The translations under genes and the position numbers were made by a program. From Gorsachius magnificus (taxonomy: Eukaryota; Chordata; Aves; Pelecaniformes; Ardeidae), in NCBI GenBank assembly GCA_034008185.1, contig CM067081.1, forward strand, positions 107,021,265 to 107,085,264: a stretch of DNA of 64,000 bases, written 5' to 3'. The notes below the pieces were generated by a model. The model was not told the DNA's origin, made no database searches, and saw only the letters and a list, made by a program, of their open reading frames with translations. The number at the start of each line of letters is the position of its first letter. The first letter of the stretch is position 1. Shown in pieces: positions 13,801 through 26,900 of this stretch.

Positions 13801-16800
13801 AAGTTTAGAAGAGGTACGTTTCCCCCTAACTTAAGGAACACCAAGAATGTTTGTATGCAAATAAAAGTATTTTTTTAATACTCTTGATTTTTATACTTTC
13901 TGTTCAAAACGTGTATAAAATACTGACTCAAAACTCAGCTCAAAGGGAAAAATGGTACCAGCAGATCTACAAAAATGAATGAATTTGCTATGCGTCTGTG
14001 ACTATATATATTTGCATATAGAAGTGGCTTTATCTACTTATCTCTATTTAAACTTCATTAGCCTGATCTCCTGACAATAAGCTTGAGAACTGAACTTTTG
14101 CTCTTTGTCAGTGTGAGCAAAAGACTGAGGAGTAGTACATAATGGTACACTGAATTTTATCCCTTTAATCTGCATTACTGTCCTCCTTCACATTAAGAAA
14201 AGTACCAGAGAAGTTACTTGGGCAACCATTTGCCACTGACACTGTTAGCTGGTTATGTGGCTTTAAGGACAACTTTTGTTTTATGAATGATCCAACACAC
14301 ATACATGCACCATATTTTAAGAATTCATGGGGTAAAAAAAATCCTGGAACTCCCTGTCATGCCATAAAAGCCAATAGAAGAAAGGCTTTTGAAAAACTCT
14401 TTGTGAGGTGCCTTCCATTTTACCTGTTTGCTCAGTACTCCTTCACACCTTCAAAGCTGAATGACACTGCAACTCTCTGGCATGGGTGGGTTTCCTGCTG
14501 TTTTGCTCTTTTAGTGCAACTCCAGGAGACAACTGCCCTGGTGTCCATACCTCGTCCTGGGTAGGTCAGGGTTTGTACACTTCCTTTGAGAAAGTCTTGT
14601 CCCTCTTACCATCATAGAATTTTTTTTAACAGTTTAATGACACTTTGCTATAAAGTATCTTGTATTCCTAATACTAGCTCCCCAAATCTTACCATAACTT
14701 TAATGGGCATTTTCAATTGAAACAAAATGTTAAAATATAGATGGTGTAGCTATAGTCTTTTAAACCTGCAAGTACCAAAATGCCCCGGGATACATAGATT
14801 TTCATTTTCATTTACAAGCCAACTACTTGTGAGCCATTGAGTATTTATGTATCTTTTTTTTTTAATTTGCATTCCATACTGCAATAGAGCGTACCACTGA
14901 TCATAGAGTTGCATTTTTTTAAGCATGTAATTTCTTTCTTACAGCACACAGTTTTAGAATATTTATAGGAAAAAGGAGGGAAGTACCCATTAAAGGATGG
15001 GATGGCAAAAGTTTGATCTTTTGGGCTGCAACTTTTGAGACTGAATATGATGAAGATGGCAATAAAAAAGACAGATGTAGGAATTGTGCCAGCAGCCTGG
15101 AGGAGGGATTGATGAGAACCTGATGTGTTCTCTCCCAAAAAAATTTACTGGAAAAAAGCCTTTTTAATTCTATAAGTATCTAGAAACTGACTCTAGCTAG
15201 TGATAGGAAAACTGCGTAAGAACAGTCAAAAAGGAATTTAAATGCTTAGACTGAGTTTACTGTTACCTTCTCAGTTAGGAATGGAGATAATCAATACCTA
15301 AGGAAATGAGTCAGATGCCACTATGAAGGACTAGAAAAACTGGAAGACTGTAATTCTGAATTTTTCATAACACATTTTGTACTATGTGCCATAGTGTTCT
15401 GTGTGCTTTGTTGATCTGTAATGTAGAAAAGCTCATGTTATCAAAAAATTAGAATTTAAATAATGAATCTAGGTGCAACTACAATCTATGTTCCTTAATT
15501 ATTGGACAGAAGCAAAAGTTCTTACTATGGGGAAAATATTTCATTAATACCTATGATTCCACTTCAAAAAGAAATGGAGACAGCTGTGCAGCTGGAACAG
15601 AAGTGAAACTAGAGAGCTATTCTGGAGGGTATTCCTGGATCCACATTCTGGATTTTACTTTTCCTTTGCTCAAATGGAGAACAATTATGTGCCAATTTGG
15701 CACACGTTTCTTCCTCTTCTCTTCTAGCTCGAGTGTTTTGGCCATTCCAGTGGATTGACAGAGCCAAGGTATCATCCGCTCTCCACCTCTGTTGGTAACA
15801 TTGCTCCCTTCAAATGGAATGTTTATGTCTACTGCTCTATTGTTGTTTTGAATAATATACACCAATACACCTTTATACCTACACACACTAAAAGAATGTC
15901 AGAAAGAACTTTTTTCTTTTTTTAAAAATGGAAGGAAATAAAATATTTCAGCAAGAGTACCTACAATAACTTTCATATCTTCTCCTGAGAGAAACAAAAG
16001 CAAAATAAAAGGAAAGAAGGATTATCATATACTGTGTCACAGGCAAATTTTATTTGGTCATAAGATAGCAGGCCATAGTATTATAATTGACTTAGACTAT
16101 TAATGATGCATTTTCTGGCACTTATGGTTTTCAAATCTAATTTTAACTTTTTAGTTGTTGCTGGTGGTGATATTTAATAAACTTTATAAATACATATAAT
16201 TTAGCACTATCAGGAAGGAAATTAAAAACACAGATGTCTGTTAGGTGTTAAAGAATGGAAATTAAATGTTGGTTAAGATATTGTAATTCTTATTGATAAA
16301 TTTCAACATAATCTGCACAAAAAATGGAACGGTAGAAACCATGTACCATAACCTAGTCACATATTTGACACAATGTACTTAAGTACTTGAGAGGTTAATT
16401 ATCATGGCACTAAACTTCAGTTATTTTTACGACTATTTGAATAATTTTTCTTGATGCTAAAGATTCTATAGCCTCAGTTTTAGAATTCACTGTGTATTTA
16501 TTTAAACTTTAGGTCAAAATAAGTTCACCACTGACTAAAAAACTGAAGTTAAAAGTGTATGCATTAGACAAACCCCAGTTTCTACTTATGATCATGGACA
16601 GCTGTAAGTTACTGAATCTAGAATCCTAGAGGTCATTGCTGTAGGACCTGGACAAAACCAAACCAGAATGAACATGACTTTTTATGAATTATTTCCTGGG
16701 GTTGTCTTTTACATTATTTCCTATTTTTTTCCCTGTGTGATTTCAATCAGAAATTTTTCCATGGTTTATATTCTGCTAGAACTCTGTTATCTATATTCGA

Positions 16801-17670
16801 CTTCTCCAGTATCTAAAATACAAACATTTATTCCTTCTCTCCTTGTACCTTACATTTATATTGCAAAAAAATTGAAGCACACACATTGAATAGCAGAAAT
16901 TCATGCAAGCTGAAGAAAAAGAGGCCAATGAAATTATCCTATGGACCTGCCTACAAATTGTTGCTATAATGAAGTATTTTCTGTATAAATAACAAATACA
17001 TGCCGTTTGGCTGAAAAGCCAGTGCTACCTCTGGTTGTGAATGAATGAAAGATAGAATATATCTAGAACTGTAGCCAGTAATTCTTCTTCCCTGTACACT
17101 AAAAAACTCTAAGGGATAGATTTATGACTTGAAGATTGTGTAACTAACAGCTTTCCAAATATTTTCCTTCTCATACCAGTCAAATGTGATACCTTTGTTA
17201 CTTGCCTATGATATACACCTCCATACTAAAGCATTTACTGTATCTTATTACTACTTGTTGTTAACTCCTGTACCACTGGAAAAACATAATAGAGTGACAA
17301 GAAAGCAAAACATAGACTGTTTACTTGTGAGCAAAAAGGAACAATATTTTCAGAATGAAGATCCTGTCAAATGTCATGCTTGTTCAGTGCAGCCTTTGAA
17401 GGATCTGGCCCATTAAGTTTTAAAAAATGATGCTCAGTATAGATTTGATAACTGAATTACCCAAGTTTAGAAATTGCCTGTCACTTCAAAACACTTCTTT
17501 GTCTGGAGAAAATAAATACTCTGCAAAACAGCTCTTTGTTGGTAACATTCAGGGAGACAGCTCTGTATCACTTACATTGGGAACATCTTTGGAAGAACAA
17601 CTTTGCATACATAAAGATTAGAATCAGATGTGTAATAAAAAAATAACAGCTAAAAGAAATCCATGGCAAA
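10845..17670. other. AT-rich noncoding DNA, about 6.8 kb
   Basis: I see no gene, RNA or transposon in this long stretch. A T-run lies near 11300. Frames such as 10824-11114 (minus), 14283-14564 (plus) and 15617-15886 (minus) give peptides with no family resemblance that I can see, and the last runs through ordinary AT-rich sequence. Very old repeats beyond visual recognition are likely. Confidence 0.5.
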
Positions 17671-17925
17671 ATGGCAGTGACAAGGGGCAGAAGTCACATA
17701 TTGTGACTTGGTATTTTTCAGACTCCGCATCAGAAAAGCTTTTTTAACAGCAGAGTGATAGTGGAACTGGTTATGCAGGAGGGTTGAAGAACCTCCATCC
17801 CTGGAGGATTTCAAGGCTGACTAGACAAAACTACAGATGACCTGATCTAGTGTTGGCAATAGACCTGATTTGGATAGATGACCTCCACCGGTAGCATTCA
17901 ATCAACATCTCTGTGACTCTACTGT
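17671..17925 (+). mobile_element. Old CR1 LINE 3' fragment
   Basis: Matches the CR1 3' region with many substitutions: GTGATAGTGGAACTGG, then CCATCCCTGGAGGATTTCAAGGC, TGACCTGATCTAGTG and GGATAGATGACCTCC. The order equals that of the better copy at 49250-49400. The terminal octamers have decayed. There is no coding potential. The 5' boundary is uncertain. Confidence 0.8.
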
Positions 17926-20900
17926 TACTAAAATTATAATTTTAGGTGTATCCTTCCTAGCTGTATACTGCTTAGTGTGTTTACTTTCCTTTTATAGTCA
18001 ATAGGAATAAATTACTCTTCAAAATAAGATCTATGTGATTTCTTTTAGCTGTTTAAGAAGGGTTGGATTATGCACTAGAGTATACTGACTGTCAATACAT
18101 CTTAGACTGAGAACTTGAGATATTGATGTTCAATTGTAGTCAAATTAGCCCCACCTTCTCTGATTATAAAGAAGACATACTGTTGATCTAGTTAGAAGCT
18201 GATGGCATGTTTATGAAACTTATTCAGTTATTGTTTCAGGTATACTTCATAAGCAGTCTGGAAGGGGATGGAGCTTCTGTTTCTCTGTGTGCACCTTCCC
18301 TTGTTCTACTTTTATAAATAATAACTAAATAATTACAGAAACTAAATAAATTTATTTGTGAAAGATAACATCTCTATTGCCTTCTGATCCAGATTTGAGG
18401 CAGACTGAGTTAGAGACATGCACTTCAATTTTGTTTTCCTCCTGTGTATCTAAATGGTAACTATTATAGATCTGTTTACTACCTTTCTTTTTTAGCAGTG
18501 GCTCACCTTTAACAGATCTTTCAAATTACACCACTTGTCTTTAGAATCCTCCAAGTTGCTGTTCATTTGGAAGCCTCATTTATTTTTAAAGCCTTATTTT
18601 GACAGGTTTCTTGCTTTTAAAAGAATTAGCTGCATGAGAAATTGATCCAACTAACGTTCATTCTTGCACTCACTGAAATGCTTCTGTGACTGACAGGTTA
18701 CATTGTATAGCTGTATTTTTTTACTTGCTTTATGTTTCTTTCAGCTACTTAAAGCCATTTCTCCTGCAGTCTGTACTACCAAGTGCTTTGGTCTTTGTAG
18801 TACTCACTTTGATGGAAGAGAATTTGGTTCAAGTTCTTGTTTTAACTGATCAGGTCAGAGACTCAAAACTAGTGTCTCACATATGGGAGATAAATTCCTT
18901 GGATAATAAACTGGTTTGGGTTCAGATATATTTACTTTCTTTCCCCATCACTCTCCATTTTGTACCAAAACTGTATTAACTGAAGAATGAGAAAATATCT
19001 GTCATACGTACAAAGAGAGCTTGGATTGAGTCCTGAAAAAATCTCACAGAATATGAGTACATTTTATAGTTGTAGTAGATATTCACAAGATGTCTTTCAC
19101 AACTACTTGAATGCAATTTTTAGATTTATTTGTCATTTGGTAATGTTCAGTTTAACCATTCTTTGAAGTCTGTGTTCCTTAGGGAAAAATCTGAGCTTTC
19201 TAAATAAATATACAGTTCCTGATTATCCAAGATTTTGGTACAACTAATTAGGGTAAAGGGGGTGTTTTGAGGAGGGAAAAGAATCCCACAAAACCATGAA
19301 AAGTCACTCAGCAAACAGTGCTGCTGGCTGAAAATTAACCTTATTTATGTTAAAAAATCTTGAGATTCTTTTCTTTTGTTTATTTTATTATGTTTCAGCT
19401 TTGTGCCCTATTCTGCTACAATGCTGAACTCCTATATATACACCTATATAGATCTTTAAGTCACATTACTCATGAGAGCAATTTTTAGATTTATAATCGT
19501 TATAATATAATGCATAGAGATTACTGTCAAGATCATGGCCCAGACATAAATGATTCAAAAGGCTTATCAGGAGGGTTAGATATTAGGTACCTCTTTAAAC
19601 AGTTTTTGTAATTTCCTCTGAGTCCTTAAAATTTAGTAGTCTATATTTTGAAGAAATCTGTTAATCCTTATGTCTCACAAGGTTTACGTGGACAACCTGT
19701 GCTCTGAACAGAACATGTTGCCAATTAGTAACTGTGGAGGAACATTGTGACACATACAAAAGAAAAAAAAATCCTTTTTCTTTTCCCTTTAATTTATATG
19801 GAATCTGTATGATTAATGTTACTCAGACTACCCCGGGTTACCCAAATCAGGGGGCAAAAAATAAACAATCAGATCTTCTTCCACTGGCAGAATCGATTTC
19901 CCATTTATTTTCCAGAAAACTAATTTTCTCCTACAATTTTCCTTTCAAAAATTAGCTTGGCCCACTAGGATTTCTTCTATGGCCTGTTATTACATGCTTT
20001 TAACTGTTCCCTGTGTTCTCTGTTTGGGATTTCTGGCGGATGTAACAAGCTTACAGCCAAATGGATCAGAATTTCATAAATATGGAAAGCAAATGCTTTG
20101 TGCAAGCACAGATATGTGGCTTTCATACACAGATATATTTTTACATCTCTTTTTGTCATTTGGAAATCTTACCCTGCTTATCTTCTGAGGCATGCAGAAA
20201 CTGGCAGCTGATTTGGGAATCCTCACGTGTGCCGTATTTAAAAGAGCTTTCAGGAGGCCATTAGGGGCTGAAGTGCCAAGATCTCTTTCATTGCACAACT
20301 GCAAAGATGAAAGAGAGTTATCAGGAAATAATTGTTCTAATACAGAACTAAAGATTGAAAAGACAATTATGAGTGTATAGCCTCACTTTCTGCAGTCTAT
20401 GGGTTGTTGGTTTTCATCCGGTTACTCCTGCATTGAGCCCGGTATATTTATCTTAAAAAATTGTGCTAGGTTGAAACAACCTTGTAGGAACATTTTATGT
20501 CTTGATCTGAGGATATCCAAGGTATACAGACTTTTCCAGTGGTTAATTTCTCCATTCCTCTTCATTTTGAAATAGCCATCTTTTTTTCCCCCTTCCTCTG
20601 TTTAGATGCTTCTCTCTTGAACTTCAGCAAAATTACTCAATGTTTTTCTCTGGAAGATATTTTGGTACTCACACCAAATAATTTCTCTGTCTTCTTTTGG
20701 TTATTACAAGCTGATTGAAAACACTCTAGAGATTTTTTTTCCAGCTTTCAAATAACCTGTGTAGTTCTTTTAGCATCCAGCATGATTGCTAGTCCCTTCT
20801 CTGATTTACAGACACCAAACCCACACATTTTATTCCCATGTCAGCCAAACACTATTATGAAGTGATCGGTGTTGTCTACTTAATCCTCTTTTCCATTGTA

Positions 20901-21187
20901 TAAACAAGTGTGGTTTTTTCAAAGTTCTTTGTCACCTTTGGTTCCTTTTGTTTTACTTCTTTACAAATATAGTTTTAAATAAAATAAACCTATTTAAATG
21001 TTCTTACCTATTTACATGGTTTGGAAAGAAGCTAGTCATCTCTACTTGGCTGCGAGTCCAACATTTTGATTTCTACATTTCTGCTAACTTTACTGGTTAG
21101 CATGCTATTGGAAAGACCCTACAGAGTGTTGTAGAAGTCACTTTCTATCTCAAGCAGAATCCAATACATAGCATTAGTAGCAAAGCT
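17926..21187. other. AT-rich noncoding DNA
   Basis: No gene or repeat is recognised. Frames on both strands overlap at 19977-20380, which reflects slightly higher GC rather than coding. Confidence 0.5.
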
Positions 21188-21787
21188 TGTTAAAGCCTTG
21201 GGCTGCAAGCTGTGAACTTTTACCTAGATAGGCTGACTGTATACAGAACTTTTACTTAGCCAGAAAGATAAGGTAGCCACAACCATCAGCATCCATTAAG
21301 ATAAGAAAAGGAATGTCCCGCCTGGAGACAGAGAAAGGATCCAATGAGGAAAAAGATGACCCCAGACCCAAATATCGCTATTGAACTGAACTGCCACGTG
21401 AGGGGAGGGGAACTTAAATCGTACGGGTATAATTGCCCAGGGATTTCTTTGTTTGGGGTCCCTCTCCAAAGGCTCATGGCTTGAGCTGTTTTTTATCCCT
21501 GTACCACTCCATAAATTGGTGTAGGTCATACTGGAGACGCTGCTTCAGGGAAACCTAAAGTCGAGCTTGAGGGGAGAGAAAGTGCCCAAGAGTGAGTGTG
21601 CATGTGAGTGAGGAGTCAAAAAGGGGCACAGTCAGCTGTGAGTGAGACATTGCTGGTAATGCTTATACCTCAGTTTCCCAGTGCTGCCAAGGCTAACTGA
21701 AAATCAATCAGGGACTAGAGGGTGAGGGCAGGGCCTGGAGCTCCTGGCTCCCTCCTTGGGGCAGCCCCCAACCCTCCTGTTCCCTGT
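21188..21787 (+). mobile_element. Probable degraded ERV LTR
   Basis: This block differs from its AT-rich flanks and has LTR-like organisation. A TGTTAAAGCC start is possible at 21188. The middle holds a CACGTGAGGGGAGGGGAAC segment and GTATAATTGCCC, followed by a pyrimidine-rich stretch (GGTCCCTCTCC) and then purine-rich GAGGGGAGAGAAAGTGCCC and GAGTGAG repeats. It may run from U3 through U5 into internal leader. I found no matching end duplication and no second LTR, so both ends are uncertain. An unrelated GC-rich unique sequence is the alternative. Confidence 0.4.
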
Positions 21788-23699
21788 CAATGTATGTTTA
21801 GTGACATAGTGGTGCTGTCATCTGTATTTACCAAGTTGAACACAAAAGCAAGTACAAAATGTTTTGTAGTATGATCAAATGCATTTTACTGTATTTACTG
21901 TATATGAGTATTTCTTCATCTATTATAACAAAAATACCCCAAAATTACATAGAATATTCTACTACTTTGCAGTCATAAACATTTTGAAATAAAGAAACAC
22001 AAACACAATACTCTATATTCTTTATAGTTAATATTCTTTCTCTGTAATTTGCAATATGTTCCTGTTAAATTAATTTATATGAGATTCGTTCTGTAGCAAA
22101 AGTTATACTTCTAAATGCCTGTGCATTGCACCTAAACTCAACTAAACGTAATGTAGTTTAATGCACGCAGCAGGTGCATCAAATTACTAAGCAGACTTTA
22201 TCTTTGTCATTTGAACTGAGTCCAGTACAGTGGAGAGCAGTGATTTGGTGATGTAACAAGCACAATCAAAAGCACTCTAAAAGCAGTGAAAGCAAATGAT
22301 GCATATTCTGCAGTTATAGCAACCAAAGACTATGTGGATACTCCACAGTTGCAGTACAATGTCGTTACGGTGGACAGACTCGTGAATAGTTTTATTTGTT
22401 GTCCTTTGCAGGAGAATGAGTACAATCGAAGCTTTTTGCCAAGCATCTGCAACTATAGCCTTCTGAAAACATCTAATGTTAAATGTGCCTTGTTCAAATA
22501 GACCCACTATGTGGGTTTTTATTAAAAATGTTATTTATGGAACTGACCCAATGTGCCCTAAATTCTTTTTTAACAGACTCTCCTCACTAGTTTAAAAAGA
22601 GGCTTTTCTTACACTGCTTCTACAAATAGATTTATTTTCTCTTTTAATCTGCAATTTCTGTGTGCTATATTCTTTTCCATAGGCACTCATGGCTCTACTG
22701 TCTCTTGCTAGGAACTTCCATACATGCCACTTCTGATTTCAGGCTCAAAAATATTTTTAAATATCCAGAACTATACTGGTCCTACTGGCTGTCTTCCTCT
22801 ATAACTAGCAAATAATAGTTTACATTATTTATCTCTGAATAAATCAGTTTTATACTCTGAATACTGGAATTTACATTTTAAAAAGGAAGGATCTTTTTGG
22901 ACAGCTGGAAAAAAAAAAATGAAAAAGCTCCTGAGTGATCTAATTCACATTAGGCACTGAACTATTTCTGCAACATCCCAGATTTAGAGAAGCACAAAGA
23001 TACTGAAATGATTTTTCGTCTCTATTGCTCATGCTGTCTCTTTGAGAAAAGCAGCTAAAAATCTCACTCAAGAGCATAGATCTTTTCTGAAGAGAATAGA
23101 AAGTGTTATGAATAAAAAATGTTTGTGATAGAGATGGAGTCAAAGACTAAAGCATGAAAAGAATGTTTGATCTATGCATTTCATAACACAAAAACAAGGG
23201 TTGAAATCCTACCCCACTGAAATCAATGGCAAAACTCCCATTTTACTTTAATAGCCAGGTTTTTACCAAAAGACCTGCAAGGAGGGAAGAATGATGTGCT
23301 TAGGTTCTTTTTTAGGGGCACTGTAAAAATACAGCCAGCAATTTCCCAGGAAAATTTTACAGGTAAGTCCTTGCTTCAGGGCTAGCTAGCATTTGACTGA
23401 ATCTGAGAAGACAGGAGTTTGTTCAGTTTGCAATTGAATAGGAGGTTTGTAGCCTCATGCCTTTTAAAGACATAAAGTACTCAGACCCATCTGCATCCTG
23501 GAGAGTTTTACCCACTTATTCATGTGTTAATCACAAGCACTTTGAGGTAACAACTCTATGGTTCTGACTCACGTCTCACTGCTCTACTGCAACAGATTTT
23601 CTCTACTGTCACTTCAGCTTCAGGCTCTTTTAGGGTCCATGCCTTCAGCTCCAAAAGCTTCACCTCTATCTGCATGGAGGAAGCTGATGAGTATCTTAC
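21788..23699. other. AT-rich noncoding DNA
   Basis: No gene is recognised. The stretch 22080-22440 is balanced in composition and not repeat-like, and could include conserved noncoding sequence. The 71-codon frame at 22286-22501 has no recognisable domain. Confidence 0.45.
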
Positions 23700-23904
23700 T
23701 CAGCCATTTTCTGTCCAAGGACCAGGAAAGATGCAGAAGCAGTTCTTGAAATCTTCTGTTTTCATTAGCTCCTGCGGCTCCATGGTGGGTGTTATGTGAT
23801 GCTTTCTCATAGTTGCACAAAGAATATGTCAGCTTCCACAACTCTGGGGCCAGAGAACCGTCAGTGAGGGAAGGCAGGTTAGATGTTTCAGAGCAATCAG
23901 ATAA
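23700..23904 (-). other. Candidate internal exon of unknown transcript
   Basis: On the minus strand a strong acceptor-like signal (TTTGTTGTTTCAG, plus positions 23905-23917) precedes 205 bases that stay open in one frame and end at a donor-like GTAAGA (23699-23694). The frame belongs to a 160-codon open stretch, 24102-23620, one of the longest in the window outside retroelements. The encoded residues match no family I know. The segment is less AT-rich than its flanks. Splice-like pairs arise by chance in tens of kilobases, so this is a lead for a coding or long noncoding RNA exon, not a gene call. Confidence 0.2.
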
Positions 23905-26900
23905 CTGAAACAACAAACATAAAATACAGAACTTGAATGACGAGGTGCTGGAAACAGGACACCTGTAAAAAACCCAAACTTTGTTAAAAAATATCTTGGT
24001 TATGCAGCCACGATAGAGTATGAAGCCATTTTCTCTAGTCTCTTTTTCTTTTCTATTCCTAGTATACAAATTGCAGAATAAAGCCAGGACAGTTATCAGC
24101 ATGCTGTCATTTGATACCCTATTTTCTTAAAATCGACTACATAAATTGAAATATTACAAGAAGAGTAATACAACTGCCCTGGATTTCTATCCCAGGAAGG
24201 AGAGACCAGGCAGGCACTGTTAAAAAGCAGCACCTTCACCCAGCGAGGTGCATAGGCACACACCAAGGGGGATGTATGGGAACTGGCATCCTCTATAAAC
24301 AATATTTCTCCTTTTCTGTTTCAGAATTTCCTCCAAGTCTGCAACATGCACAGAGGCTGTTTTCACCACTTTATCTAATTTGTCCTTATTGCTCATATTC
24401 GTACTTAACATTCTAGACTAGATGCTTTGTCTTCTTAATACATTTCTTTGAATGACATAATAGTCTGATATCTTTCTTTTTAAAGACTTATCTTTATTTA
24501 TCTGCTTGACTGCACTTTGTCATCTACTTACTAGCCATTAGAAGATTTATCTTTTTGTTCATTTAATGAACAGAAATTATAAATATAATTTTAAATTGCT
24601 GTCTTATTCATTGCATCTTGAGAAGTGAAAATTAAGACTTTAGCATCAAAGGACAACTTGACAATGGAATAAACAATCCATATTTTTGCCATTTCTGCTG
24701 TAATTATTCAAATTAATTCACTTGGTCTTTTAATTGGTTTCATTCAGGGTTGTTATTTTTGTTTTATGGAGAACAAAGGACATTTGTTGTGTGGTTATTT
24801 ACTAATGCAATACACCATAAACACACACATACTAAAAGGGAAAAATGGCATTTAACTAGCATTGTGAACTGTTTTATTAGTGAAATCCATCTGGATTAGA
24901 TACATTTGAAAGTTCTGGTTTTAATACTTGTATATCATCATTTCTGCAAGAAGTAATTGAGAAGTTAAAATAAGTGTTCCAAGTCATTGACAAGCACAAT
25001 ACAAAAAAACAAAGCTAAGTGAAGGAGACACCTTAAACCTACAGTAAATTGTCCTTTTTTGTGAAGTCAATAAGCTGTTTCAATTACACTGTTTCCCAGT
25101 GCACTGATATATTTTGTTTTCTATTCTAGATTTTCTTCATATTAACCAGTACTGCAGAAAAACAGGAGTAGAACTCTGCTTTAACAGCTCGTTGTCACAC
25201 CCTGAAGACTGAAGCTAAGGCTAAATAGAACAATGGTTCCATTTTAATTTTCGGAAATAACACGAGACCTTTTTTCTTTGTGGAAAGCTGACTGGGGGGA
25301 GGGGGCAGTCTGCAGTTTATATCTGCACAGGATACCTTTTAGAGAAGGTGGCCAAAAGCTGACATTTTTGATATTCTGATTTTAGATCCTGAGACATTAA
25401 TTGTACAGTCACATAAACAACTGTTCTTATGTGCGGATGAAAAATGAGAGAAGGACATATTTGCATGAAGAATAGATGTGTTCCATAGTGTATCAATGCT
25501 GCTGTTCTCCTGCTCATCCAAGTCTCTTCTGTTCTTTCCTGTGGAAAGCAAGGGAATGGAAGAATGGGAAACAGATCCATACCTAGCTGGCAGTTAGTGG
25601 AGCTTGCCTGGGGACTTGGAGGTTTTGAACTGATCCCAGAGGCCTTTTTCCCCCTGATTAGGGACAACTTGGGATAAATCCACAAGTTTTGCATCAATTC
25701 CTAGTTAACTGTGATTGTGGACACCTTAGCTAAGGTGCCTCAACCAACATACCTACAAAAGGAAAAATCCTATTGACTTTCATATTTATAGGTGAATATG
25801 TGGTTCTCATGTGATGTGAATATTGGGGTGCAAACATTCCCCTCTGTGAAACATTGCCACTCAGGGCACTTTCTTTGAGTTTATCTCTGCACAGGTAAAA
25901 GAAAAATATAATAGTGTTCATGATAACTAACCTTCCCTTCCTGGAATGTTGCCATCACTCTATGGGGACAAGCATTCTTAAAAGCTGAAATACAAAGACT
26001 TCCATTCTGTTTTTCATTGCCTTTTTAATTAACCATTACTTCAGTCTCTAAATATTTTACTAGGAAAAAAATAAAAATAAAAAAAACCCTAAACTTTGTT
26101 TTTAAAACTACTTGCAGATCAAAAAATATGATCAGAGATGGCTGTTTAGCTATGAGGTTACCTCCAGGCTATCAATATGAAAGAACATTTTTCAGTGATT
26201 TGAGTCCAAATTCATGTCCCCTGAATTAGTCAGCCAAAAGGCAGTTAAACGTTTCCCCAAATTAGCCATCTGCCTTTCAATTGCAAAGAAACACCCTAAG
26301 GCCAGATAAATAATTTCCCCTTTATGTCCCATAGGCAGTACTTTGGATGGTAGGCACTCATCCTGAATGATCCAGCTCCCTTTTATCTTGACCTGGGCAG
26401 CTGGGTAGCCTGAAGCTTGCAAGATGCTCTTATGCCAGGCCCACAAGACTGTCTTTTCCTCCCCATCTATGATTCTGCACAGCACTTCAAAAATTTATCC
26501 CAACTATCACAGATTCATTTTGCAAGAAAATTTGCTTGATTGTTTCCTAATATGAGGAATAGAAAATGATTGGTCATTCAAGTGGAGACAGCAAGGAATA
26601 GCACCTACTGAGCTATTTCCCAGACTTAGGAAATCATGCTCCTAAACACACTTCTTTCCCAATTACTCTTTTCACTCCTGAGTCTGCATCAAGAGGTAAC
26701 AGTCCCATGTTTGGACAGTAAGAGTATTATACTAAATGGTAATCTTATGTGTTTGCTAGAAGAGAAGTTTAATGAAAGGATAGTTCTCCAGAAAGAGCAA
26801 AGCTATAGAGAGGTTAAAAGATCAACAGGACCCTGCAGCTTCATGGGGTTTGAGGCAGCAGCTACAAGCTGTTCTCTAGACTCCCCAGATCCACCATTTC

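Noticed and set aside
23620..24102. 160-codon minus-strand frame as a protein-coding gene
   Set aside because: No recognisable domain, no promoter or start context, and much of it is AT-rich flank. Only the central 205 bases with splice-like ends are kept, as a weak exon lead.
25317..25697. 126-codon minus-strand frame
   Set aside because: No motif, repeat or signal, and composition equals the surroundings. Chance frames of this size are expected in 64 kb.
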